Below are positions 22,146 through 32,982 of a stretch of DNA of 64,000 bases, in pieces; positions within the stretch are counted from its first letter, which is position 1; each line of letters opens with the position of its first letter. Made by a program: the position numbers and the translations under genes. The notes under the pieces were generated by a model, which was not told the DNA's origin, did no database searches, and saw only the letters and a program-made list of their open reading frames with translations. The stretch is from Brachionus plicatilis (Eukaryota; Rotifera; Eurotatoria; Ploima; Brachionidae), in the NCBI GenBank assembly GCA_010279815.1, contig QEOQ01000508.1, positions 358,377 through 422,376 on the forward strand. Direction: 5' to 3'.

Positions 22146-23820
22146 TAAAAATTTTTCAAATAGATTTCAATTGTATTTTTTATTTAGTAAATTTGTATAT
22201 TCATAACCTAAATTTGATTAACAAATAAAAAAACCGACCTAATCATATTACTTTATTTATCTTTGGTAAGCAACAAGTGCTTGGACTAGTACTTGGTGTC
22301 ACTACAACCATGTGTAGTTTTAGATCAATTTAGTTGAAAAAAATAATAAGAAAGATAAAAATAGGCAACAAAATTTCATTCCTCTAGACCGGCTATTATT
22401 GTTTGTTTCATAAATTATGGTCATAAATTTAGACGCATAAAAATTTAATGAATAAATTTTTTATTTTTCAATTTTGAGTTTTTTATGATATATTCGTACA
22501 AAAACGTATTGTGTACAAGAGTTTATAATTGGAATGATAGTAAGAGTCAATTGTTTGTTGATGCAAATAGCGAACCAAAAAATAAAAAATGATCAATTAC
22601 ATAATAATTTTTCTAAGGTATTCGAAAAATTAAATTTCATTTTAAATATTTTTTGTTTGAAATGAAAAAAATTTTCTACAAAGTATTCTTATCTTTTTTA
22701 CGAGCCACAATTAGCTGACACATTTAGATAATGATGTTTTTTTTAAGGCCAAAATTAAATAACATAATTTCGAGTTGAAAAAAGCCAAGTTATTTTTCTA
22801 GATATTTGGTAAATGAGCAAAAATTGAGAGAGAGAGAGAGGTTTCAGCCTCTGTAGTAAAATCTCGTTTAACAGTTGTAGCTTTTTCAAAAATAGCTCAA
22901 AATTGCATTCAATTAGAATTAATAAGGTTTTATAGAAAAAAAATTTTAAAGGTAAATTTAAGCTTTACGCTTTAATTCAACTAAATTTAAAATTCAATTT
23001 TTTTTGTGGATTCAAACAGTTAAAAAATCTTAGTATTTTTTTGCTTGTAAACTTTGCATCATTTAATTCGGTATAACTAAAAATTACAATTGTTTATAAG
23101 AAAAATTTTTTGTTTTTTTGATAAAGTTTAATTTTCTAATCCTAGGTACTTGGCACTTCAAGAATTTACTTTCTTTTTCATTTATGTACCGAGTCTTTTT
23201 TTTTCTATTAAATTTTTCGCTTTTATTACTCACTTAAGCAACTATATTATGAATTATTAACTAACTGTTTGCCAACCTTTTAAGAATATTTCAATGGTTT
23301 AAACCACTTTAGACATATTTGATTAAATTTCGAAGAATTACGAAGCTCAACGAAGCTATACTTTAAGTATTCTTTAATTTGAATTTTTTTTGTAATTTAA
23401 TGAGCATTTAAAATTTCAGCAAAGATTTAAATTTCAGTTGTAATCGCTTGTAATTTTATGAGATGAGATAACTTTTTAATAAATCAAGTCTTTTGGAAAA
23501 ATTAACAAACTTAAGGAGATAGCCTCGTTTTAATCAAATCTTGTTAGTTTGCTTCTAGATACAAGCTCGAAGAAGCTTTATAAAAAATATTTACCTATAA
23601 TTTGTTAATGATATCAATTTTATCTTCGAAATAAATCTACTAATCCTTGAGCATTTGAAGATACAAATACTTTTTTTTCCCTCGAAATATCAAAGATTAA
23701 TTTTACGTGCTATTTTTTGTTCTTTAGGAATAAAATGTTTTTTATGATAATAAATTGATTCATTCAAACTTTATCCATTTAATTCATCATCATTAACAAG
23801 ACTGGTGTTTAGATCCCAGA
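22146..23820. other. intergenic, no gene seen
   Basis: UBIAD1 3' flank and innexin 5' flank. Only AT-rich sequence and a short (GA)n tract at about 22827-22841. Confidence 0.6.
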
Positions 23821-25488
23821 ATGGATTTGATCGACACAATTCGAAATTTGTCTGTCTCACGGAGACGATCTCTAAGAGATGACGACTTTTTGGTAGACAG
23901 ACTTCATCATCGCTACACCGTAGCTATTTTAGTTCTTTTTTGTGCAGTGGTTACTACAAATCAGTACGCAGGCGAGCCTATAAACTGCTGGTAAGATTTT
24001 TAGCATTTTATCAAATAAGACTCCCAAATAAATAAATAAACAAATTTTAAAAATTAACTTTTTAATTGTTTTATTAATAAAGGTCTTATAATTAAATTAT
24101 CATTTTTCTTAAACTAATTTTCAATTTTATATTAAATTGTTTTGTATTGTTAAAGAATTGAGAGATATATAAAAATATTTACTGATACAAAACCTATGTT
24201 TTTTGGTTTGAGATACCTTAAATAAAAAAGAATAAATTTTTTTAATTTTAAAATTTTGTATCAATTCTGAAGGGTGCCAGCTCAGTTCACGGGAGCTTTT
24301 GAGACTTATACAAATCGGTTGTGCTGGCTACAAAATACATACTATGTAGACGAAAACCATGACATACCAGATAGTATCAGCGATCGTCACCAAAAGATGC
24401 TAAAATACTATCAATGGGTCCATTTGATCATTTTGCTCCAGGCAGTTCTATTCATCATACCCCGCATTGTGTGGCGATCATTGAACGACAAATGCGGCAT
24501 TGAAATTTTAAACTATGTCGACGCGGCAATTAAATTCGAAGAGGTAGACAAATATGCCGAACGAGAAAACCTAATGGAATTTCTTTCGGGCAATATAAAC
24601 AATTTTATTCATTCGAAAAACAGCTATAAAGCAAGCAAAAAAAAGCTAGAATACAAATTTAGACGATGCATGAGTTTTTTGTTTTTTTGGACTGGAAAAA
24701 GATTTGGAAATTACCTAATAATTTTGTACATTTTTGTCAAGCTAATGTACCTGATAAACGTATTCGGACAACTGTTCCTAATGACTAGGCTGCTGGGAAT
24801 CAGCAATTACCACCTGCTTGGCTTTGAAATACTGCATAGAATGGCCAAAGGCATGGACATGATCAGCAATCATTATTTTCCCAAAGTCACCCATTGTGAT
24901 TTTAAAATTCGTGAGCTTGGCTCCGATCATTTGTACACAGTTCAGTGCGTCCTCTCAATTAATATATTTGTCGAAAAGATCTACATCATACTTTGGTTTT
25001 GGTTTGTGATTTTGACTGTACTGACATTCATCGATTTGGTTAGCTTTTTGATCAAAAATTGTTTCCAAACTCAGAGGTACTTGTATATCAAAAAACATGT
25101 TCAAATTTACAACAAATTGGAGAATCACGAACAAAAAATGATGCTAAACGATTTTGCGACCAATTACTTAAAGCCCGATGTGGTTTTGGTTATGAAATTG
25201 TTGGCTGCTAATGTAAATGGGTTGGTTGTCAGTGAATTGATAAAGTATTTATGGGAATCTTTCAATCGAAATAGAGAAATGGTCGTCTATGATTTAGGAA
25301 ATGATTCGGAAGAAAATGCAAATGAGCCAGCTGAGGGAAACTACGATAACAATAATCCTGATGATATGAACGAATTAACACCAAGTTTTCCCATGAGGCA
25401 AACTCACGAGCCAAAGAAAATGGGATTTTTTAAAAATTTAAAATCGAGAAAAGGCCAAAAATCTGGCCAAGGTGCCTTCAAAGTTTAG
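23821..25488 (+). CDS. innexin gap-junction protein, two exons
   Basis: Exon 1 is 23821-23990 and exon 2 is 24273-25488, with a 282-base GT...AG intron splitting the Trp codon of the innexin signature. The joined CDS encodes 461 residues. Exon 1 gives the cytoplasmic N-terminus, TM1 and YAGEPINCW. Exon 2 continues VPAQFTGAFETYTNRLCWL, so both paired Cys of the first extracellular loop are present. TM2 carries the hallmark YYQWVHLIILLQA. TM3 is near FVKLMYLINVFGQLFL, the second loop has THCDFKIRELG and VQCVLSIN, and TM4 follows. The acidic and basic cytoplasmic tail has no domain. Innexins form hexameric or octameric channels and hemichannels in protostomes. An AATAAA is at 25552-25557. Confidence 0.96.
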
Positions 25489-26339
25489 AATGTTAAATTC
25501 AAACTATTTCCAAATTAAATTTTATTTTATTATCTGATGTACAAAGTTTAAAATAAAAGTTTTTATTGCTAAGTCTTTTTATCTTACATTTCAAAAATTC
25601 TAATGTGGATCTAAAAATTTAACTTTAACTTTTTAACACTTTCACGATTTTTGAAAAAAAAAATCTAAATTACAGAATTCTCTCAAAGAAAATAAGATAT
25701 TTTTAAAGTATTCAAAGTATTACTAAAGGGAAAAATTGTCCAACATGCAAATCTATAGAACCTTTCACGGCTTAATTCAATTTTTTTTATATTTATTTTG
25801 TTTTCTCTTTTTTATTCAAGCTTATTCATTTGAAGAAGTTATGTCATCTAAGCCAAAATTTAGTTGATTTCTATTAATCTACTTTTATTAAAATTTTTTC
25901 TATGTACAATAAGGTGATGAGAAGATTTTTTTTAATGACGCCATAACAAGATTAATCGTTATAAACTGTTTTTTTTTGTTGAATTTTTCAGAGCCAAAAA
26001 CACTAAAAATTGATTTTTTTCCAATTTAACATCAAACTTTATTTTCATTTTTTAGTTAGAATTATTTAAGAAAAAATTTTTACTAATCAAAGTTTTTGGA
26101 TATGCTTTGCAGGTAAAAATACCTGTTTTAATTTTTTAAAAATATGTAAAAAAAATAGTTAAAACAAACAAGTAAATAGAAACTCTAAATTACTTTTATT
26201 TGGTTCAATTTCAGTTTTCAAAAAGTCAAATTAAATCTTATCTTGAAACAAAATCTCGTTTTGTCAAAATTTTATTTCAACTCCTTATCTTTTGGCTTTA
26301 TAAAAATTTTATCTAAAAAAAAAAAAAATTTAAATTTGA
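25489..26339. other. intergenic between convergent genes
   Basis: 3' flanks of the innexin and of the minus-strand gene at 26340. No further gene seen. Confidence 0.6.
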
Positions 26340-27485
26340 TTAGCAATAATTCCATTTTTTGTCAAAGCGACACTCAACAGGACACGTTCGGCCAACTGAT
26401 TTTATACCAAGTTTTGAATTTGTTTTATTCATTGTGTATTCACAACAATTCGAACACGAAACAAAGCATTCAGTGTTTGGTCTTTGGTTTGGAAAAGCTT
26501 TGATTAAACCTTGGCTTTGAAATTCTTTACAATAATAGCTATCATGGATTAAAGATTGACTTTGTACAAGAGGCCACACATAATGTGCCAAAAAATACTG
26601 GTCTTCTAAATAGATACGATTATTATATGGTCGAATAAAGTTTTTATTTACCAGTCTGGTGAATATTTCAGAGGACAAAGATCGATTTCGCTCAGTAGCG
26701 AGTGACCATAGGCCTCCTAAAATAGGAAAATAATGGAATGGATGATCCCTGATAGCATGAAATGAAAATTTAGAACTAAGCCATTCGATAACAACTTGAT
26801 ACTCTCGCTCAACGATCCATGAATCTAAATCTCGACTTTGTAAATAATCAACAAAATTGTCCATTAGAGGTATCCAGCGCCAATACATTCCATTATATGA
26901 TGTAAAGTTATACAATTTTAATTCGTTTATAGAACAGAATTGAATTCTGGTTGAATATGTGCATTCGTATTTACAAATAATTGATTTATCTATTGAATCA
27001 TCGTGGTAAACTCGCATTTTCCATTCAATTCCATAAAATTTTTTTATTTGCTCCACTAAAGTATTAAAATTTTGGTAGTATTTTCGATTTTTTCCATAAA
27101 GAGAATAAGCTATTATTTTTTGATGTGGACCATTTATCAAACTATGATAAACGGAACATGATAACTTTGTAAAATTTAGTTCATCCTTTAATATATCATA
27201 CAATAAATATTCTTTTTTATAGTTAAGAGAATAAATTGAGTAAAAATTTTCAAACTCATTAATTTTAATTGAGCTATATAGGCACTTACACCTGGGTTTT
27301 ATAATCCAAGAACTAACAAGAGATTTTTTTTCGAATTCTTTTCTTAATTTTGATTGAGTTAATTTACTATCTAAGTTTCTTGAAATGGCGTGAAAATTTT
27401 GTAAATTTAAATAAACCCATGGACTTATAAAAAACACAATTGAATAAATTAAAAATTTCGTAATAATTTTCATTCTTTCATTCAA
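26340..27485 (-). CDS. type II membrane protein, glycosyltransferase-like
   Basis: An intronless 381-residue ORF. A single hydrophobic helix lies at about 8-27 after a short basic N-terminus, the layout of Golgi type II enzymes. The lumenal part contains IIAYSLYGKNRKYY (124-137), WKMRVYHDD (155-163), MYWRWIPLMDNFVDYLQSRD (200-219) running into LDSWI, EWLSSKFSFHAIRDHP and PILGGLW. The SRDLDSW motif supplies an acidic D-x-D at the place where nucleotide-sugar transferases bind metal. These features recur in a family of uncharacterised invertebrate proteins; calling it a transferase is inference. The last 45 residues are cysteine-rich (about eight Cys). Its start is 139 bases from that of the divergent gene at 27625, suggesting a shared promoter. 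Confidence 0.8.
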   Translation of the reverse strand: MNERMKIITKFLIYSIVFFISPWVYLNLQNFHAISRNLDSKLTQSKLRKEFEKKSLVSSWIIKPRCKCLYSSIKINEFENFYSIYSLNYKKEYLLYDILKDELNFTKLSCSVYHSLINGPHQKIIAYSLYGKNRKYYQNFNTLVEQIKKFYGIEWKMRVYHDDSIDKSIICKYECTYSTRIQFCSINELKLYNFTSYNGMYWRWIPLMDNFVDYLQSRDLDSWIVEREYQVVIEWLSSKFSFHAIRDHPFHYFPILGGLWSLATERNRSLSSEIFTRLVNKNFIRPYNNRIYLEDQYFLAHYVWPLVQSQSLIHDSYYCKEFQSQGLIKAFPNQRPNTECFVSCSNCCEYTMNKTNSKLGIKSVGRTCPVECRFDKKWNYC

Positions 27486-27624
27486 ATAAATGATTGATCT
27501 ATATTAAGCTGTTTAAAAAATTATATATAAAAAAATGTTGCTAAGCAAAATAATTTTAAAAAAATATTTTAATTTCTTTGATATTCTTTAGAAATAATTG
27601 AAAAAAACAAACACCCCAAAAATA

Positions 27625-28482
27625 ATGGCATTGTTTAAAAGCGATTTTTTTTTGAAGATATTGAACAAAAATTTTTTGGACCAAAAGGACTTTTTTCCTT
27701 CAAAAGAGCTGCTCATTAAGACATTTTTTATTTGTCTTTGTCTTAAGATTGTTCTTATTGTTCTTAATTGGATTCGCTTTTTACCAACCAAAAATGGCGC
27801 CAAGCTAAAGCGCACCGTGTCAAGATATGACAATGGAGTATTGATTGATGTTGATTGTTCCAGTATTGATCTCTGCCAAAAAAACATAGAACCTTATAGC
27901 AAAAAAAAGTCCACCGTTTCAAGCATTATTGGATTTCCTTTTTTGCCGATAAAATTTTTATATCAAACATTAATAGATAAGCCATTTGAAAATTTAAGTG
28001 TTATTTTTAGACTTATCATTTTAATTTTAATTGAATTGAAATCAATATTTTTCAATTCTGGTGCGAAAAGATCAAACTCAAAATTTGTATTCTCTCAAAA
28101 TATTGAACGCTTTAATCAAAGTCTTTTAGAACGCATTGATAAAGATACAAATTCGGTCGGTGGAAGCTTGAAATATAGGCGGCCAAAATACTGGTTAAGC
28201 AAGAAAAAATCTAGTTACGTGTCCATAAGCAATGATCTAGACAACAAAGGATCTAGTCGCTTTAAAATTGAATATAAATTAAAAAAACTAAAATCGAATC
28301 ATTTATTTTTAAATTTAAACAAAAAAAACGAATTAAAAAAAAGTGATGGCCAAGAAAAAACCAAAAAAATTATAAAATTTAGAGTTGATCAAACAACTTA
28401 CAGCCGCAAAACATCTAAAAATTTAACCAAACTAAAAGATTCAAAAAATAGACCGCGAAAAATACTCAATGTTTATAGATAA
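27625..28482 (+). CDS. unrecognised basic membrane protein
   Basis: A 285-residue ORF. The open frame extends back to 27598, but the first ATG is at 27625 (MALFKSDFF). There is a hydrophobic helix at about 31-52 (TFFICLCLKIVLIVLNWIRF) and a second near 120-142 (LSVIFRLIILILIELK). From about residue 145 the chain is strongly basic, rich in Lys, Ser and Asn, with no enzymatic motif. No family is recognised. A membrane-anchored protein with a positively charged cytoplasmic tail is the most that can be said. It is divergent from 26340-27485, and its stop lies 5 bases from that of the convergent WD40 gene. Confidence 0.65.
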   Translation: MALFKSDFFLKILNKNFLDQKDFFPSKELLIKTFFICLCLKIVLIVLNWIRFLPTKNGAKLKRTVSRYDNGVLIDVDCSSIDLCQKNIEPYSKKKSTVSSIIGFPFLPIKFLYQTLIDKPFENLSVIFRLIILILIELKSIFFNSGAKRSNSKFVFSQNIERFNQSLLERIDKDTNSVGGSLKYRRPKYWLSKKKSSYVSISNDLDNKGSSRFKIEYKLKKLKSNHLFLNLNKKNELKKSDGQEKTKKIIKFRVDQTTYSRKTSKNLTKLKDSKNRPRKILNVYR

Positions 28483-28487
28483 AAGTT

Positions 28488-30468
28488 TTATTGAATGGAA
28501 CATGTTGATTTTTTTATTTGAGTTTCAGTTTGGCCCTGGCTTTCAGTTTCATCATCCTCTTGATCACTTTCATCATTTGAATCAAAAAATGATTGATTAT
28601 TTATTTCAAGTTTTCGCATCATTTTAAAAATTTTAACTTTATTTGATCTTGGTGGCACAAGTACATCATCAGATTTGCTAAGAATAAATATTTTCAGAGT
28701 TGTTCCTGCTCCAATTGAGACACAAATATCCTTAAGCGGCATATCACTACTTGATAAAGTCGAAATACTCGAGTCTTGATCAAAATCTTCAATTGAATAT
28801 GAATATTCCAATTTATTTGACATTTCAAATACTTTTTAAACTAACAATTATAAATTTATTTGAATTAAGTTTTAAAATTTACCGTTTATAACTGATTCTG
28901 CATTATCAATATTAAACGAACTCACAAAGACCAAATTTGAGTTCAGGTGCCTAACAAAAAAACTGGAAAATGCGTAAGCACTTGGGTTGGTTGATAAAAA
29001 TCCTGAATTATCTTTTAAAAAATGAATTAAATTTTTTTATTAAAATAAATTGAATAAATTACTGTTTTCCAAGTTAAGTTCAATGATGTAAGACTGATTG
29101 TCATTTAAAAAAATTAAATTATTCATATCTAAAGTTTCAAATTGTTTAAAATTTCGATTCATGTCAGCAATTGAATCTTTTACTTTTTTATAAAATTAAA
29201 ATTATTAAATTATTAAATTAGCATTAATTTTTTTACTTGTTTCTAAAATATCAATATTTAAAATTTCTTCAAGATTTTGATCAGAATAAGTGAAAATTTT
29301 AAAAAATCCGTTTTGACTTAGTGAATAAATTTTGTTGTTTTCCATAAATTTAACGCAAACAACATTATCCGTATCCTCAAATGATTTCAAAATCCTTACT
29401 TCTTTGAAATCTTTCCAAAGTTGAATTTTACCAGCATCTTAATATTTTAAAATAAAATATGACGATTAAATTTTTATAATATTTACCTTGTCCAACTATT
29501 AAAAAAGAATTTCTTGAATCAAAGCTTTTTATGGGATTATATAAATATAATTCTTTGATACACTTGAGCAAATCGACTGACCAAAACCTTATAGAACAGT
29601 CTAAACTTGAGCTTATAACCAGGGGAAGTTCATCACTTAATTCAATCAAAGAATCAATTAAATCTTCATTTTCATCTTTGTTTAATTTTAAATTTTCCAA
29701 TATTGTTTTGTAATTATTCGAATCCCAAAACTTAACCTGAGTGACAATTGAAGAATGTTCGCCGAAATTTTTTAATAACTTACAACTCTTCTCTTTATCA
29801 TTAAACTTCCAAATTTTAATGGAAGTGTCTCGACTGCCTGTTGCAATTAGTCCACTTTTTCCATCGATATCAACACAAGTCACCAAGTCTTGATGTGCAT
29901 CCAGTACGGTAATTGTATCAAAAGTTGCATTAGGTTTTTTCTCTTTTGTGCTTGGTGCTACTTTAAAAGATTTAATTTTATCTTTTTCCTTCGAATCTTT
30001 AGCTCCTAATTCTACTTTGGTCTTTTCCGAAATTTCAGTTTTTTTATAAAAAACTGGTTCAATTGTAGTTTCTTTTGTATGTTCATTATGTTCAGCTATG
30101 GATTTTTCACTTTCTGGTACAAAATTCATCTCTATTCCGACATTTTTTTCGTCTAAAGCGATTTCATTGAGTTTGTCGCTCAATTGCTCTATTCCTAGGT
30201 AATCTTCTCTTATTAGAGATGTGTTTTGGCTTAAAACCGGACTTTCCTCTGTCTCGAATGTATTATCCCGGCTATCGTAAGCCAAAAGTTCGCCATTTGG
30301 ATATTTTTCAAATAATTTTTTCAGCTTCTCTCTAAATAAGGATTTTTTGGAAATTTTAGCTTTTTCTTCCTGATTCAAATTTCGCTGTAGCAAGCTTAGA
30401 TGTTCAATTTGACGCAAGGTTTTTCGTAATTTTCGAAAACTTTTTTGATCTTGAGCTAAATTGTTCAT
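28488..30468 (-). CDS. WD40-repeat protein with N-terminal coiled coil, five exons
   Basis: Five exons join in frame: 30468-29487, 29437-29237, 29182-29063, 29011-28883 and 28831-28488. Introns are 49, 54, 51 and 51 bases, all GT...AG. The product is 591 residues. Residues 8-55 form a basic helical segment (SFRKLRKTLRQIEHLSLLQR...) of the kind that makes a coiled coil. A polar acidic linker follows to about 190. Then come WD repeats, for example VLDAHQDLVTCVDIDGKSGL ending IKIWKF, SSSLDCSIRFWSVD, and AGKIQLWKDF at the exon 1/2 junction. The tail is acidic and Ser-rich. WD40 propellers are scaffolds; the partner and pathway are not evident. Exon 4 to 5 requires the second AG (28832-28833); the nearer AG would give an immediate stop. 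Confidence 0.85.
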
Positions 30469-31429
30469 TTTTTTGGATACCTGAATTGAAATTTAATTTT
30501 AATATTTATCATAAATAAATTTTTTTTTTGAAAAATAGATATGCATTAAAAGTAAGCTATTTTAAATAGTTTTGCTAGCTTAAAATCCCATTAATAGATG
30601 TATTAATATTGTCTTGATGAATACCTGTTTTTATTTTTGAGGATTTTATTTTAAATATTTAATATCAGTTTCTGTTAATTTTCATCATAAAATTTTTCAA
30701 AAAAGTTTTTTTGAAAGACTTTAAAAATCTGAAAAATATTTTGTGTTCCAATTCTAGCTTAACATTTTTTCATTTGATTTTCTTCCGATTTTGTGATTTT
30801 GTTTAGTGTGCCAAAAATTTTTCACAAATTTTATTTTAAAAAAATATTATTTAATTCAGTTCGGCAATGGGAGAGTGAAGTTGGGAGAAATTTTAACAGG
30901 AGCAGAACAATTTGTTTAAAATTGTATAAAATTCGAGTAAAATATGATGACTTAACGAAATTTTAGAATATTTTAAATTTTAACAAATTTTGTTATCTAT
31001 AGTTAAAAAAAATTTTTTTTTTCAAAATTCATTTTAAAAAAGTTATTAATGTTTTATTTGAGCAAAATTGCTTTCAACTTCACTCTTCCTTGGGCAATTT
31101 TTTTGAGATTAGTTTTTGCTCACCAAATTTTTATCATTTTTTTTAGTAAATGAATCAAAAAAATATTCATAATTTGTCAATTAATCATTGAAATAAATAT
31201 GCTTGTAAAAAAATCTTATTTAGGAATTTATCAGAATTTAAAATGAAATGAAATTATTTTTTTTTACTATTTTATTATCAATTTTAAAATTTATCATTTC
31301 GAATTATAAAACTAAGTTTTCGTTTCTTGTTCTTGGGTTTTGTTAACTAATAGTTCACTAAATTTTTTAGTTCACGTAAAATTGTACTAAAATAGACTTA
31401 GATGAACAATTTTTATTAGATCATTTCTG
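30469..31429. other. spacer with an inverted repeat
   Basis: WD40 5' flank. The left arm (about 30862-30900, GGCAATGGGAGAGTGAAGTT) is matched in reverse complement by 31072-31098 (GCCCAAGGAAGAGTGAAGTT). This suggests a roughly 240-base MITE or palindrome. No gene. Confidence 0.45.
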
Positions 31430-31740
31430 GATTCTATATTGTTTAAATTAAAAATAATCGAGTATTTGAATGATCAAAATCCAATAACTACAGGGATTCC
31501 ACAAGATTCTGTAATTAACCCTTTCTTATTCAGCATTTATAAATGATTCGGAAAAAAGAAAAACACAAATAATAATTATACTCTCTTTTTCAAAAACGAT
31601 TAGGTAGCTTTTGTTTATAATTATGAAAATTGAATCCTGAAAATATGACAAATAAGTACCTTGAGAACTTAATAAATGTCTTGGTTAATAAAAAACGCAA
31701 AATTCAGATTTTCCATTCGTGAAAACTTTCACTATAAAGA
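31430..31740 (+). pseudogene. decayed jockey-like RT fragment
   Basis: A frame reads EYLNDQNPITTGIPQDSVIN then PFLFSIYK, matching the SSGVPQGSVISPLLFSIFIND block that precedes the FADD motif in the copy at 15237. It continues with DSEKRKTQ and a ruined catalytic region, then ENLINVLVNKKRKIQIFH after frameshifts. Stops and shifts make it non-functional. It is the same retrotransposon family as at 15237. Confidence 0.65.
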
Positions 31741-32285
31741 TAATTTTAAGTAATTAAATAATTATTAAGTAGTCAATTAATCAATGAAATAAATTAACTA
31801 CGTGAATATATTTATTTATTTTAAATATAATGTCCAAAATTTTGGTTCTAAATTTTAATAACACCAAGTAGAGGTATTAAATAAAAATTATTTACTAAAT
31901 TTTAGAACAGCTTCTATTTTTAAAATTTTTGCTTTTAATATCGCTTTATGCTTTTAATTTTCAATTAAACGAGAGACATGGCTTAAAAATGCCATAAATT
32001 AAAACTAAATTTTTTACATTGTTAATAAAAAAAAACTACATTAACTACATTAAAACTACATTAGAGCAGGTAATTTGCAAAAAATTGGACCAATATTGAA
32101 ACATTTTTGTCATTTGTATCAAACAATATCTGAGTTGTTTTTGATTCGGCTTTGAATGTTTTATACTAAGTAATAGGTGTAATTTTATTGTTTATTTCGG
32201 TTTCAGTCTCAGTTAGAAGTTGATGTAAAAAAGGAAAAATTAAAAAAATTGAGACATTTAACATTGAAATTGATTCTAGCATTCT

Positions 32286-32664
32286 AATATTCGGTTTTGT
32301 GAAGTTCAGTACAAAAGAACAGGACAAAATGTAAAGAAATTTAATAGCTTTTTTTCTAAAAGTTTAAAAATAATTCTGTAAATGCAGAATGGTGCAACAT
32401 TCAAAGTTGCATCAACTGTAAAAGTCTGCTAATGATGTGCAAAATCTCCGCAAAATGCCCTACACTTGATCATATTTAAATTTAATTTCTGCTAAACTCT
32501 GCAAATTTAGCAGACCTTGATATTTGATGCAACTTTGAATGTTGCACTAAGTTGAATTTACAGAATTAAGTTTAAACATTTAGAAAAAAAGTTATTTAAT
32601 TTTTTTTACATATTTTTCTGTCCTTTTTATCATTTTGTACTGAATTTCACAAAAGCCTAATATT
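32286..32664. mobile_element. MITE/foldback of about 380 bases with about 150-base TIRs
   Basis: The left arm runs AATATTCGGTTTTGTGAAGT TCAGTACAAAA ... GGACA ... CTAAAAGTTTAAA ... TTCTGTAAAT ... GTGCAACATTCAAAGTTGCA. The reverse complement of the right arm gives AATATTAGGCTTTTGTGAAA TTCAGTACAAAA ... GGACAG ... CTAAATGTTTAAA ... TTCTGTAAATT ... and the identical GTGCAACATTCAAAGTTGCA. The arms cover most of the element, leaving a loop of about 100 bases. There is no coding capacity. Confidence 0.75.
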
Positions 32665-32982
32665 CTATTTTAAATGACTTGTTAAAAAATAGAATTTATT
32701 TAAATTTGAATTCGTAAAAGTCAATCAATTTCTTATTAGTTATATTTGGAAAAATCTATGAGACTAAAATTTTTGTTAAAAATAAAAATAAGGAAAAAAT
32801 AATTTGAAAACAACTTTTTAAATATTTGAAGGCAAAAATAAATATTTGAACAATACACAACAATTTAAAGTTATTTATTTATTTAAATGAATTAAAAAAA
32901 AAAAAACAACAACTAAGCATTTTTTTAATTTTATTCAAAATAAATCAAAAAAAATATTTTTTTACATTTCTCATAGGAACAA

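Noticed and set aside
22827..22841. GAGAGAGAGAGAG tract as a possible regulatory GAGA element
   Set aside because: A short dinucleotide run far from any start codon; a simple microsatellite explains it.
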